Source: Amoebophrya sp. A120
Taxonomy: Eukaryota > Sar > Dinophyceae > Syndiniales > Amoebophryaceae
Direction of reading: 5' to 3'
DNA length: 64,000 nucleotides
Assembly (NCBI GenBank): GCA_905178155.1
Contig: CAJINV010000007.1
Span: forward strand, 3,490,265-3,554,264
Shown here: piece by piece, positions 12,161 to 22,602 of the stretch
Numbering within the stretch: position 1 is the first letter of the stretch
Layout of the letters: every line of letters begins with the position of its first letter
Made by a program: the position numbers and the translations under genes
The notes under the pieces: model-generated
The model's database searches: none
What the model was told of the DNA's origin: nothing
Seen by the model: only the letters and a program-made list of their open reading frames with translations

Positions 12161-14167
12161 ATGACCGGATCCCCGCCACCACCATCTTCAAGCGCCAAAG
12201 TAGAGAAATCTGCACATGCGGCCGAATTGGCACGACTGCGGCGTCTTCGACTCCGTGCCGCGGCGAGAATCTTGGCGCTGAGTGGCGATAGCAGCACGCA
12301 CGGAGAGACCGCGCGAAGCGTCGCCGGGCCCATACACAAGAAAGAGGACCAGGATTTGGCAGGAGACCACGAGGGCTACAGCCACGACCACGACCTCTCG
12401 GGAATAAAACAGGTAGGCGACCACAACAAACTCCATCCTCACGATCACCACTCCGTAGGCGCTGGTGGGCACAACCATCCTCACCATCATGCCCCGGGCG
12501 GGCACCAGCACCACCATCACCACGAACCCGAAGATGGAGTGCAGCATTTGCGGAAGAAAAACGCGCACCACGACGATATGATCCATGGGGACGAACACCA
12601 CACAGTTCTTAAGGACGGTAGTTTTTGGGGCCGGGTGCGGCCGAAGGTGAAGACCTTTGTCGCGATGAAGTCGCAAATGAAGACTGTTTCGGCCTGGAGC
12701 CGGAAAGTCAAGCTGCTGAAGGAGGTTTTGCACGCCGCGAAGCCGGGCTTTCGCATCCGGCGCGACCGCGAGCTCGACCGGCAGATCGAGATGCAATTTA
12801 GCGGCGGCTCGCAGGACGACAACGTTGGGGACGGCGTGGCGTCGCGCCTGAAACGCTCGGCCTTCTCCACGCGCACGCGCTCGTCTTTCGCAAATCTGAA
12901 CGACTTGACCGAGGCGCTCTCGTACGACCACTTTGCGGACACCTACACCGCCGACAACGCGGACGAAACCGAGGTGATGGCGCCGGTTGTGACCCCTGGC
13001 GGCGCGGCCAGCAAGAGCCCCTCGGATGATTCTCTGTCGAGGATGCGAGACGATGGGGACGGGCCAGTTGCGTCGCCGCTGCAGTGGGCCCAGGGTGTGC
13101 GGCCCCCCGGCGGCCTCCGGTCCCGCCAGGGCCGGTTCGCGCGGTGGTCCCAGCTGCGCGCCAACCACCTTTTGCGGAGGCACGCGGAGGTGCAGCATGT
13201 GCACAACACTACCAACGAGGTGGCGCTGACGGAAGACACCCTGGAGGAGGTTTTCGACCGCGAAAAGTTGCGGGACCTAAGCAAAACGTGCAAGACCGCG
13301 CGACACGCGTCTGCCGCCGCCGACAAGGCCCGCGTGGACGCCTACAACAGAGCCTATCGCGCGAAAATCATCGCGGAGCGCAAGCGGGAACGCATCGCGG
13401 CCATGGCCGCGCGGGCCGGGGTCACCGAGGAGGCGGACGCGAAAGGGGACGACAAAGACACGGACGGGGAGTCGTCCGAGGGCGATCCCGACGACAATTT
13501 TCGGGAGCTCACCAAGCTCGAGAACATGATCAGCAACTGCAAACGCGCGAAGGATAGCAACGCAAAGTTTGACGAGCTGCGGAAGGTGTTCCCGCGCGAC
13601 GTGCAGCAATACCTGCGGCCGGAGGTGTTCTGGATGGACGACGAGTGGCTACGTAACCCCTCGATTTCGCGGTTCGGCTTCCTGGACGACGAAGCGAAGC
13701 GCAAAATTGCTATGGACCGCATTCTGTCGTCCGTCACGGTGCGCAAGGACGCCGGGCCCGTCTCGTTTAAGAAAAGCGCCAAGAAGGTGATGGCCATGAA
13801 AATGGCGGGCGCGGGGATCATCGGAAAATCGTCGCACAAAAAGGTCAAGCGATCGGTCAGTACCATGTTTGACAACCGGAGGCAACAACTACCTGGGATT
13901 CCCGGTGCCGCGTCGCCGGTGCGCGGTAATAGTCCTGTTGGCTCGCCGAGAAGTCGTCTTGCAAGTCCAGCAGCTGCGTCTGCCTTTTCGTCACCTCGTG
14001 GCCGCGGTGGAGGAGTGCCTGGAACTGGTGCTGTTGGGTCCAAAGTGTCGTCTCCGCGAACAGCGTACAAGCAGCCGGTTTACATGCTTCGAGCGTTCAC
14101 TCCCGTCGCGAGTCGTGCAAATAGTCCAAACGACTCTGGAGGTGGAGGTGCGCCGCAAAAAGTGTGA
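12161..14167 (+). CDS. Histidine-rich, charged protein of unknown function
   Basis: Single uninterrupted frame of 668 aa. The ATG lies 8 bases after a pyrimidine tract ending in CAG, which suits a splice acceptor in the leader. Residues about 69-150 are extremely His-rich (HDHD, HPHDHH, HPHHH, HHHHH), a composition typical of metal-binding tracts. A basic region follows (SRKVKLLKEVLHAAK, then RIRRDRELDR). The central part contains a charged, probably helical segment (RAKIIAERKRERIAAMAAR), and the C-terminus has several SP dipeptides (NSPVGSPRSRLASP). No membrane segment or signal peptide is apparent. I do not recognise the family. Metal binding is an inference from composition alone. Confidence 0.75.
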   Translation: MTGSPPPPSSSAKVEKSAHAAELARLRRLRLRAAARILALSGDSSTHGETARSVAGPIHKKEDQDLAGDHEGYSHDHDLSGIKQVGDHNKLHPHDHHSVGAGGHNHPHHHAPGGHQHHHHHEPEDGVQHLRKKNAHHDDMIHGDEHHTVLKDGSFWGRVRPKVKTFVAMKSQMKTVSAWSRKVKLLKEVLHAAKPGFRIRRDRELDRQIEMQFSGGSQDDNVGDGVASRLKRSAFSTRTRSSFANLNDLTEALSYDHFADTYTADNADETEVMAPVVTPGGAASKSPSDDSLSRMRDDGDGPVASPLQWAQGVRPPGGLRSRQGRFARWSQLRANHLLRRHAEVQHVHNTTNEVALTEDTLEEVFDREKLRDLSKTCKTARHASAAADKARVDAYNRAYRAKIIAERKRERIAAMAARAGVTEEADAKGDDKDTDGESSEGDPDDNFRELTKLENMISNCKRAKDSNAKFDELRKVFPRDVQQYLRPEVFWMDDEWLRNPSISRFGFLDDEAKRKIAMDRILSSVTVRKDAGPVSFKKSAKKVMAMKMAGAGIIGKSSHKKVKRSVSTMFDNRRQQLPGIPGAASPVRGNSPVGSPRSRLASPAAASAFSSPRGRGGGVPGTGAVGSKVSSPRTAYKQPVYMLRAFTPVASRANSPNDSGGGGAPQKV

Positions 14168-15115
14168 AGTGCATGAAAATCTTGAGTTGAAGTCACACTG
14201 AATTTGGAATACGAGCCTGAAGCGGAGAGAGCCGCTTAGGCATACAACTGTGCTGCTTTTTGCTACTAGGTCGTTCGCGTATCATCTACTGGGTCAATGT
14301 TTTCGGGAACAAATGCTACGGATTTCATTTTCAAATTCGCACTAAATGTATGACATTCACGTTCATCTTGTACAATACGCTTTGGATTTTGAGTATCGTG
14401 CTCTTTGAGAAAAAATGTACAAAGGTTTCATCTCGATTGCGGCTACACGACTGGGAATATGTCATTTTTGGCTCTGGCAAGCTAATGCAATTCATCCGAA
14501 ATATGTGTCACTCCGTCCTCCTCGTGAAGATGCTTGTTCGTGGTCGGTTTTACCCTGATGTGGATTGTTCGTCGTACTTAGTTGTATTCATTGTGAATCT
14601 TTCGTTCCCAGTGGTCGTGCGTATACACATGTGATATTTTCGTCCTTCGCTGCTCATTCGTTCTTGTTTCGTTCGTCGCCGTTCGCTCGTCCATGATGGA
14701 TATCATATTCACTTTTTGGTTTTTTGCTTACAATCTGTCTAGATACAGATAGTAGGTAGACGTACATCTACATTTAGATTTTTATTTTCCTGTTATCCGG
14801 GAGATCTATCACAGTCACAGCAGATGGTCAAGGTTTCGAGACATGTGTCCGCGGTAATAATATGTCGGGTGTCATCTTCAAATTATCATTACGTCTTCGA
14901 TTTCATTTCGTCTCTGTCTTCAGAATCCAGGAAGTTCGCGACAAAGAATGTCGTCTGATCAATGTTCCCCTGCTATTTACATCTTCGAAATGTCGACTGC
15001 ATTGATTGTCTTTTCGATGTTTCTGCATATGATTGCTTTCTAAAAATGACTTGTTCTGGGCCTCTTTAATTCAAGCAAAATCAGAATCACACACCGACGT
15101 GCAAAATCAAAAATC
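14168..15115. other. AT-rich intergenic spacer
   Basis: About 950 bp. Open frames such as 14260-14634 encode hydrophobic, low-quality sequence and start close to the end of the previous gene. No repeats or RNA genes recognised. Confidence 0.5.
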
Positions 15116-18100
15116 ATGCCACTCTGGCCCGAGTCATCCCCGTGTTGTGACAACCGTCCATCTTCTCTCGACGAGAATGAGGTTCGGGTCTTCCGTACCT
15201 ACCGCTCCTTGGACGGGCTCGAGACGGAATTCGGGCTCTCCATTCTCAGTGTGAAAGCAGCAGGAGCATCTGCTTTGTCCTCGCCACGGACTCCGACAAA
15301 TTTGGACCGCACAGTTCGACTCGCCCCTTCGTCCAGTGCCGTCTTTCTGCCGCCGGCGATGCAGAGCACGATCACGGTTCCTCTTGGGAAACTACAACCG
15401 CAGCCGACGATAATGACGCCACGGAACCCAAGAAGTAGTGCCACTGCGGCAGCGTTCGGTGCTGCAGGAAGTCCGCTCAACATACCGCAAACTCCACGTG
15501 CGTATTCCATGCCGCCTGTGCAACAGACCAGAACCGTTATCACGCCAAGAATGCAGCAGCAGCAGCAGTTTCAGCAAGGTGGAGAGATTATGATCCCTGC
15601 ACCGAGTACTAGAAGCAGAACCTCTTCTCCTCCACCACGGGGGTCGTCTGCTGCTGAGGCCGTGCCGGGCGTCGATATGGAGGATGAGGAGGACGCTGGT
15701 AGTACCATCAGAAGAAGCGGAGGTGGAGCACCAGCGGCTGCCGCAGCGAGAAAGAGCCGGTCGTCCAGAAGTAGACGTGGCAGGACGGAGATCCTGTTGG
15801 ATGATGAGCTCGAAAATATGACGGGATTAGAACTACCCACGACAGGCAATAGATTCACCACTGCCTTATCGTCTTCACGCGCGGCTGGTACAACCTCGTC
15901 TGTTATAGCTCCGGCGCCTGTACCTTTTTTGTCTTCAGCACAACTAGCAGCAGCAGCGCCAGAGAAGGTAAGGAGTGCAAGTGTAACCGCTCCTCCAGTA
16001 ATATCAATGCTTGGAAGATTTTCGTCGCCACCGCCTACGAAATGGATGGTGCAGAGTCCAAGAGTCAGTTTTCCAGTTGCTGGACCTGGAGGTGGCACTA
16101 CGCCGATAATCACGCCCAGAACGCCTCGAGAACAAAGTCTCGACCTCAACAGGCTCAGCCTCCCGCAACAAATCGTGCCGCCGGTGGCACAACCGACGCC
16201 GCAGACGCCGATAAGAACATCTCCTCCCTCGCCCCCGGCACCCCGCAGCACCTCACCATCCCTTCTCGCTCCTCCGCCCCTGCAAATGCCGACGGTGCAA
16301 ATGCTCTGGAACACCAGCAACAGTTTAAATCAGCTCCCCCTGGGCGGCACCAGTTTGTTGCAGCCTTACACGCCTCGTTGGGCCCCGACGATGACAACGA
16401 CTGTGCGGTCGTTGGTCAATCGTAAAAATTATACACCGAGGCCGAGGGACGTCGATAGTGGCACAAGCATAAATGCCGCGAGCGCGACTGCGCAAGAGCA
16501 ATGTCCTCTCCCCTCGAACGGCGAGGATTTCTGGGCTTGGCAGCCGTACTACCAGCTGCAGCCGAGTCCGTCGAAGCTATCTAGTTTGTGTTGCACGCCC
16601 CGGACGAGTGTGAATTCACCGGTTTTGTCCCGAACGCCCTCTCCGCCGGTTCTGAAAACGGTGGTAGGCCTGAACGGATTCCCGGTGAAGCCCCTAGTAC
16701 AGCAGCAGCAGCGACCGGAGCAGCTCCAGAACCAAAGCGCAGCGACGTCTTACCGGGTCGATTTGTCGCCGAGAGACTTTGTCATTGACAAGTACCGAGA
16801 TCCGCCCGGTGCGCGAGCTCGGCTGGCCCGGGCGGGGATGAGTAAAGAGCAAGATATGGTCGACGAAGAGATTGCGCTTTCGAGGAGTTCGGACTTGATG
16901 AAGGACCCTGCTTCGTCCTCTGGTAACAAGAAGTTGTTGAACGGTGAAGAAAGACAGATGCTGTTTGTGCCGGGGAAACGGAAGGACGTGAATAGGAACA
17001 TCGCGGAAGATGTCATGAACGGCAAGACCGCATTAGCTACTTCGTCCAAAAGTCGAGGTCCTCGAACAGCAGGGTCCGCAAGCGGTGCTAGTCGCGCCGG
17101 TTCGACCACGAGAGAACGAAACAGCTCGTCGTCAGCTGCGGAAAAGATGAAAGCTGCCGTGGCGAAGCGGAAAACCGCTGAAGAACGACGTTCGGAAGAA
17201 ACGAATACAGGACCTGTCTCAACGAAGGAGCGAAAAGGAAAAGTCACGACCTCATCTACAAATAAAAGTAAAACCAAAAGCGGGTCTGCCTCTTCGGAAG
17301 CTGCAAAGGCCGCCAAGATGCGAGCGATTGCAAGGACCGTGGCGCTTATGCAGCCCGGTGCGGTTCCCGTTCAACAGAATAAGAAGACCGCAACACCAAC
17401 ACCGGGCGCAAGTACGCCGATTTCTATAGAGGAGAAAAATAGCACACCCGGAGGGCCTGCGACCCCGAGAACAACAAATTGGCCTGCGAGAAGAGCTGCA
17501 TCTCCGACACTTTCCAGCGCTTTGAAGGCGAAGGCAAGAACGAGCGCGGGGAGAGGTGAAGAAGCTCCTACAACAACTGCTGCGCAGCACTCGAGACTTC
17601 GCTCCGCCGCCGCGACGGTTGTCTACAAAGCCAGAGGTGTTGCCGCGATTACGACTGCAACGCCCAGAAATACTGCCGGAGCAGTCGGATCACGGACGCC
17701 TCCTGCTCCTGAAGCGATTTACTCCAGCAGAGATCAGAGTTTGAACAGAAACAGTGCGGGAACTCCATCAACATCAATTGGCCCCCCACCCAGAGGTAGG
17801 CCCGGCACAGGTTCAACCGGAACCCCTCCGGCAGCTCCTGCCGAGCAGAAACCGAAACCACCATCTGTCGCACCCCAGTTTTCGAAGAAAGCGGAGCGAT
17901 CCGCGTTGGCGTTTGCGAAGAAAATGATGACACCGGTAATGGCGTCGAGGACCAAAGCGTCGAGTATTTCCTCGAAATCTGCAACGAGATCAGCAGCGGT
18001 GCACCAGGTAGTGAAAAACAATAACAAGCAAGTTCTTGCTCCTCCTGCTGCTGCTGTCCCACATGTAGTTCTCGTCCCTGCTCCGATCGTTGTGCAAACC

Positions 18101-19348
18101 ATGGAAATGGACGGTGACATGAAGAGCAACATGACCATCAGCGAGGAAGTGCAACTGTTGCTCGACGAAAATCCAAATAACAATTCGGAAACACGAATTC
18201 GCTCACAGAGTCCACCGACGGCGGCGACGATGACCCAAAGTCAAAGACGGCAGTCGAGTTCAGGGTCTGCGGTTGTACCTCCTGTTCTTGAAGGCGTGAC
18301 GCCGATGATTCCTCCCCAGGAAGACGTTCCGTTCATGACGAATGCGAGCAGCCAAAGAATCGAGATAGCAAACCGGTTTTCCATGGCCGGGCCTGCGCCT
18401 TTGCCTCCTCCACCGCAAAGAGATGAAATTCAGGCGTCTGTTGTAGAAGTACAAGCGGACGAGGAGCACTTCTCTGCTGCTCCAGCGCCTCCTCCAGCAA
18501 TCGTTCTTGTGCCACCGATTCGGAACTTGCAGGAGAAACGAGACGAGATGCATCAGGTAACAAAGAGGAACTCGAATGATCCGGGTTCACAACTATCTCC
18601 GAACACGGCGACACACGACTTACTGTCACGGATTTCCAATGCAAATTCATCCCTGTTGCAGAAAATGCAGGACCAGGAGGAGCAGTACGCTGCTCAGGCT
18701 ACCGACGAGAACACCTACACCAGTGCCACCGGTAATTTCAAATTCTACGAACGGGCGGCACCCACTTGTTCCTCCTCAAGTAGCGCGGTGGAGAACAACT
18801 CTTCGGCCTCTTCTTCAGAAGAAAAGGATCATGCGCTCCTGCATGTAGTTGAAGACAGAGGTGACTCGAGGTCGACAGTCCAGGACAGCATACGGCCAAC
18901 GCGAGCAGAGTTGTCATCTTCCCTTCACAGAACTGCGCCGAGCGACGTGGATCTGGTCTTACCTTTCTCCAAAACACAGTTGAAAATGTCTGCAACGCCG
19001 GTGCAGTGGCCGCTGCGAGATACTCTTTCCGACACCTGCCAGCACGACGTTGGAGACGTCCGCGGAAGGCCGAGAAACATGAGCTACAGCCACAATGAAA
19101 AGTTTTTAAGTTTGAGTAACAGCAACTTTGCAAGTGCAGCAAGCAGTAGGTTTTCTAGCAAAAATATACCGATACATGATCCACAAAAGAACGTCTTCAA
19201 CGGAGGTGGAAAAAGCAACTTAGATTCGATTCCCGAGATCCCCTACATTCCAGTGTCTTTACCATCCACTATCAGCGTGATTCCTCAAAATGTGAACCCC
19301 GTCGTTGTAGCTACCCCCCGAAAGAAGTTTTCGTTTTTGTCTCGATGA
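15116..19348 (+). CDS. 1410-aa Ser/Pro/Ala-rich protein with repeated TPR-type motifs
   Basis: One uninterrupted frame of 1410 aa, unusual in this intron-rich window. The N-terminus has a short ordered-looking stretch (VRVFRTYRSLDGLETEFGLSIL). Most of the rest is predicted disordered. A recurring feature is S/T-P-R with nearby prolines: SPRTP, MTPRNP, ITPRTP, YTPRW, YTPRP, CTPRT, ATPRT, ATPRN and, at the very C-terminus, ATPRKKFSFLSR. These are candidate sites for proline-directed kinases or for a linear-motif binding partner. Lys/Ala-rich blocks (AAEKMKAAVAKRKTAEERR; ARTVALMQPG) could be helical and basic. No enzyme domain or membrane segment is seen. A scaffold or cytoskeleton-associated role is possible but speculative. 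Confidence 0.8.
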   Translation: MPLWPESSPCCDNRPSSLDENEVRVFRTYRSLDGLETEFGLSILSVKAAGASALSSPRTPTNLDRTVRLAPSSSAVFLPPAMQSTITVPLGKLQPQPTIMTPRNPRSSATAAAFGAAGSPLNIPQTPRAYSMPPVQQTRTVITPRMQQQQQFQQGGEIMIPAPSTRSRTSSPPPRGSSAAEAVPGVDMEDEEDAGSTIRRSGGGAPAAAAARKSRSSRSRRGRTEILLDDELENMTGLELPTTGNRFTTALSSSRAAGTTSSVIAPAPVPFLSSAQLAAAAPEKVRSASVTAPPVISMLGRFSSPPPTKWMVQSPRVSFPVAGPGGGTTPIITPRTPREQSLDLNRLSLPQQIVPPVAQPTPQTPIRTSPPSPPAPRSTSPSLLAPPPLQMPTVQMLWNTSNSLNQLPLGGTSLLQPYTPRWAPTMTTTVRSLVNRKNYTPRPRDVDSGTSINAASATAQEQCPLPSNGEDFWAWQPYYQLQPSPSKLSSLCCTPRTSVNSPVLSRTPSPPVLKTVVGLNGFPVKPLVQQQQRPEQLQNQSAATSYRVDLSPRDFVIDKYRDPPGARARLARAGMSKEQDMVDEEIALSRSSDLMKDPASSSGNKKLLNGEERQMLFVPGKRKDVNRNIAEDVMNGKTALATSSKSRGPRTAGSASGASRAGSTTRERNSSSSAAEKMKAAVAKRKTAEERRSEETNTGPVSTKERKGKVTTSSTNKSKTKSGSASSEAAKAAKMRAIARTVALMQPGAVPVQQNKKTATPTPGASTPISIEEKNSTPGGPATPRTTNWPARRAASPTLSSALKAKARTSAGRGEEAPTTTAAQHSRLRSAAATVVYKARGVAAITTATPRNTAGAVGSRTPPAPEAIYSSRDQSLNRNSAGTPSTSIGPPPRGRPGTGSTGTPPAAPAEQKPKPPSVAPQFSKKAERSALAFAKKMMTPVMASRTKASSISSKSATRSAAVHQVVKNNNKQVLAPPAAAVPHVVLVPAPIVVQTMEMDGDMKSNMTISEEVQLLLDENPNNNSETRIRSQSPPTAATMTQSQRRQSSSGSAVVPPVLEGVTPMIPPQEDVPFMTNASSQRIEIANRFSMAGPAPLPPPPQRDEIQASVVEVQADEEHFSAAPAPPPAIVLVPPIRNLQEKRDEMHQVTKRNSNDPGSQLSPNTATHDLLSRISNANSSLLQKMQDQEEQYAAQATDENTYTSATGNFKFYERAAPTCSSSSSAVENNSSASSSEEKDHALLHVVEDRGDSRSTVQDSIRPTRAELSSSLHRTAPSDVDLVLPFSKTQLKMSATPVQWPLRDTLSDTCQHDVGDVRGRPRNMSYSHNEKFLSLSNSNFASAASSRFSSKNIPIHDPQKNVFNGGGKSNLDSIPEIPYIPVSLPSTISVIPQNVNPVVVATPRKKFSFLSR

Positions 19349-19853
19349 CAAAAGAAATGCGAATCAATAGGGGCTTAAATTGCCAGAGTAGATAGTTGGA
19401 TTGCTTACATGTTTCGTTTGATTGCACGACAGTCGTATCATGTAACTACGCGCACTCCCCTCGAGAGGACAGGCGACACCGACATCTTTGTCGATGAAAG
19501 TGAAAAGAGATGCAGATGATGCTTGTCCCTGCTGTTCTTCCAGAATCAATCGTTCAAGCCAGAACGCCACCGCTGTCCTCGCGCAGCTTGTATGCCAAAC
19601 AAAGTCATCTTCTCTCGCATGTCGAAAAAATCGAAGAAGTGATTTCGAAGTCGAATCGTCGACGTCGTGATCGTTGGTTGTCGCAAGATCGTTATCCTCC
19701 TCGTCCTTGTCAAATAGATTTTATGTGGTCGGGTAGTTTCCTCGTATTTCTTCTTACCCACTTCTGCTATTTCATTTTGGAAAAAATCTCGAGCTGGAGC
19801 TGTTGCTTTTTGCCAAGAATTTGAAAGTATCTATATGCAAAGAAAAACAAACC
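19349..19853. other. Intergenic spacer
   Basis: About 500 bp without a convincing coding frame; short frames on both strands overlap. Nothing recognised. Confidence 0.45.
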
Positions 19854-20644
19854 ATGTCGCTGCAGAGCTTGCTATCTCTATCTGAATCTGCGCTCCACGA
19901 CTTCCAGGCTTCTTCGTACCCGTGCGGCCACAGAGTGCTACCGGCGAGGCACTCTTTGTTCCTATCGGCTGGTGATGTTGCACCTGAGTCAAACGTTGAG
20001 TGCCCGAACTCCCAATCATTGCGGACGCTGTGTGCGAGCAGTGGAAGTAGCCATGTTCAGCCACCCCGGTCGTGGTCCAGGCAGCGCGTACGTGGTATGG
20101 CATCAGCTGTGAGAAGCAGCTTTGCGTCTTCCGACGACATGTTCCCCGGGCCGACACCCAACAACCACGGAGGCGGCGATCCCCCCGACGACAGTCTGTG
20201 CCGCGATTGTCGGAAGCCCCAGCCCGTCGCGTCACAACCCTGCAAGACCGCCGGCGATCGCAAGGCAAAGCTGAATGAAGCGAAAAGTCGGGAGGAAGCC
20301 AAACGGTGGGACCAGCAGGTTGACCTGTTCAAGTCTTCGCTCGGCGTTGGATTCATGGCGGCCATCATCTACCGCGTCCGCAAGTACCTGTTGGCGCCGA
20401 AGCTGCGGAATCGCCATGGCGAAGAAGTCGATTCGGACGAGGGTGGGGAAACCCTTGTTTAAGGGACCGACCTTCCTGGAAGTAGTTATTAAAAAGATAT
20501 GATTGACATTCTTCTAACTTTCACTTTCAGTGTCTTCCCTTCCCTCCGTACGTGGTACTTGCTGGGTTGATTGTGGACAGTGCACTTGTTATTAGCGCCG
20601 CGAGGGCGGTGAGTCCCTCGGCCTCGGACACTCGATCCGCCTAG
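19854..20644 (+). CDS. Small protein with two predicted membrane segments
   Basis: Predicted exons are 19854-20456 and 20531-20644 with a 74-base GT-AG intron in phase 0, giving 238 aa. If the intron is not spliced, the frame ends at 20462. The N-terminal 80 residues are Ser/His-rich and might be a targeting sequence. The middle has a CRDC motif (a single CxxC pair) and a charged helix (RKAKLNEAKSREEAKRW). A hydrophobic segment follows (SSLGVGFMAAIIYRVRKYLL), and the second exon adds another (YVVLAGLIVDSALVISAA). I do not recognise the family. The splice is supported by phase and by the membrane-like character of the added exon, not by homology. Confidence 0.5.
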
Positions 20645-21135
20645 TACTAGCTGCTTAATACCGTTGCCGGTCGCTCAGTTCCATGACGGCTTTTCATGGA
20701 GTGCTCGAGGAGGAATCGCGGCGTGATATCAAGGAAGTGCTCGAGAAGGAATCGTGACGGAGCACCTGCGTGTCTCCTGTGATAATCACCAAGAACGAAA
20801 TTGGAATTGATATGATGTTGATGTACACGGGTTTGAAGATCTTTCGAAGGCGTGCCCGGGGTTCATGAGGAAAAAAGAGAGTTCGTTATGTCCCCGCAGC
20901 TTCGTGATCGTGTCATTCGATTTTGATGAGTACTAGTTGTGAGCGTAACATCGTGTAACAACATGAAAGGAGAATCTGTTCGGGTGTTGCATTTCGTTGA
21001 TAGAAAACGCACACGCGACCTAGCAACGCGAAAGTGATGTTTTTTGGGCCCGGAGCGTCTAACGTGTATCTTTTGCAGCCTTCACGCAAAGTTGCATCTT
21101 TTTTATCACTATCATAAAATCGATCCGAAAAGCCT
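20645..21135. other. Intergenic spacer
   Basis: About 490 bp, no coding frame of substance. A 15-base phrase (AGGAATCG near AGTGCTCGAG) is locally duplicated around 20700-20755. Confidence 0.4.
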
Positions 21136-22602
21136 ATGACACCAAGCAGTTTCGCTTCAAGCTTTCTCTTCGTGGACTCACCTACCTCAACGATAACTAC
21201 TCCGTCGGTATTGCTGCGCTCTACGGCAAATGCGGACGATGATTTTGCTGAGAAGTATCGATCAACACGACTACTGTTCCCTGGGAACATGTCGGCAAAA
21301 CGAAGACGAAGGCGACCCACGGAATCTCCGCGTCATGGTAAAAGTAGCAACAAAGCCAGCACTAGCGCACGAGCCTCGGCGTTTTTGTGCAGCGGAGAAG
21401 AAGATCAATCTCGAATTATATCGACTACAAGAACAGCAACAGCACGGAAGCTGTTATCCTCGTCGACCCGTCCTTCAAACACTTCCTTCATCACCGTGAA
21501 TTGCAACGGGTTCCGCAATCACACTCCTCTTGCGCAAGCCCTGTACAATTCCCAACCGCATTGCCGCATCGGCGACGTGCCGCCGACTTCACAGCAGATC
21601 GTCTTGGTTGCGAAAGACGTGGACAACCTGGAGGATAACGGGGATGGGTTGGGCCCGCAACCGAAAACGCATTTGTTAGTGTCCCACGTCCCACCGTTCG
21701 ATCTGACCGACCCGGTGGGGACGGTGTCCGTGCCGAAGGCCCACGACACGGAGGTTTCTTCCTCCGACATGAAGGCGCAACTCATGGCGACGTATTGTGA
21801 GGAAAAATCCCCCCTCCCCATACCAAACCGGGACACTTCTGAAAATTTGTGATGCAGATTTGAAACCACAAATCGTCGCTGTATTGCATGAAGGCAAGTC
21901 TACAGGCTCCGCCACATTCTACAGGCGGTTTGTCATGCTGTTGCTCCTACAGCGTAGAGGTCTGCCATGCTAAGCGCCTAGGCCAAAACTTGTCTACTCA
22001 GGCCTGATACGGGCCTGCAGTCCTCGCCGGCAAGACAAATCTGATTTGTGGCCTCAAATACAGCATCACAAATTTCGTTTTCGATATGGGGAGGGGGGAT
22101 TTTTCCTTTCGATACGACGATGAAATTCACCAGCAACATGATGAAGAACCTGGTCAACATCATGCCGGGAGACCCGAGCGAGAAGGAACTGCTTTGGAAC
22201 GAGACGAAGCACATGAACAACCAGATGAAGCGGAAAACCCACATGGACTACTTGACTTCCATCCCCTGGCGGTCGGTCCAGCCGAGTCGCGAGGAATTGC
22301 TGGCGGGAGTTCGGGGGATCGAAGACGAGTACCCGCACCGGCTGGTGTTTTCCGCCTACGCGCTGGACCGGTCGTTCCACGACGAGATCAAGGCGAGATT
22401 GGTGAAAAATTGGACGTGGACATCGTTGCACAACTTGATCCGCAAACACGTCTTGGAACGCGCGGACACCACGGCGATCGTCTTGCGGCAGAGGCCGGCG
22501 GACATTGACGCGAAAGTGTACGACTACCGCAACCCGGATTCCAGTGCGGTGCTGATGCAAAGCTACAAAGACGCGTTCAGCTACAGCAAGAAGATCGGAT
22601 GA
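21136..22602 (+). CDS. Hypothetical protein split by an introner
   Basis: Exons are 21136-21792 and 22120-22602, about 379 aa. Removing the element 21793-22114 plus one CGACG copy joins ...QLMAT to MKFTSN... in frame. The N-terminal 100 residues are Ser/Thr/Arg-rich. The middle carries a hydrophobic strand-like stretch (QQIVLVAKDV; THLLVSHVPPFDL). The C-terminal exon is dense, charged and probably folded (LLWNETKHMNNQMKRKTHMDY; ALDRSFHDEIKARLVKNW). Without excision the first frame ends at 21852 with sequence encoded by the element. No family recognised. Confidence 0.65.
21793..22114. mobile_element. Introner, family D (322 bp), TSD CGACG
   Basis: The termini are inverted (GAAAAATCCCCCCTCCCCAT against ATGGGGAGGGGGGATTTTTC). 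CGACG is present at 21788-21792 and 22115-22119. The element has the same TIR and interior start as 56689-57005. Excision restores the frame of the host gene. Confidence 0.88.

Noticed and set aside
12188-13204. 338-aa minus-strand frame
   Set aside because: It is a shadow of the His-rich + strand gene; the composition mirrors GC-rich codons.
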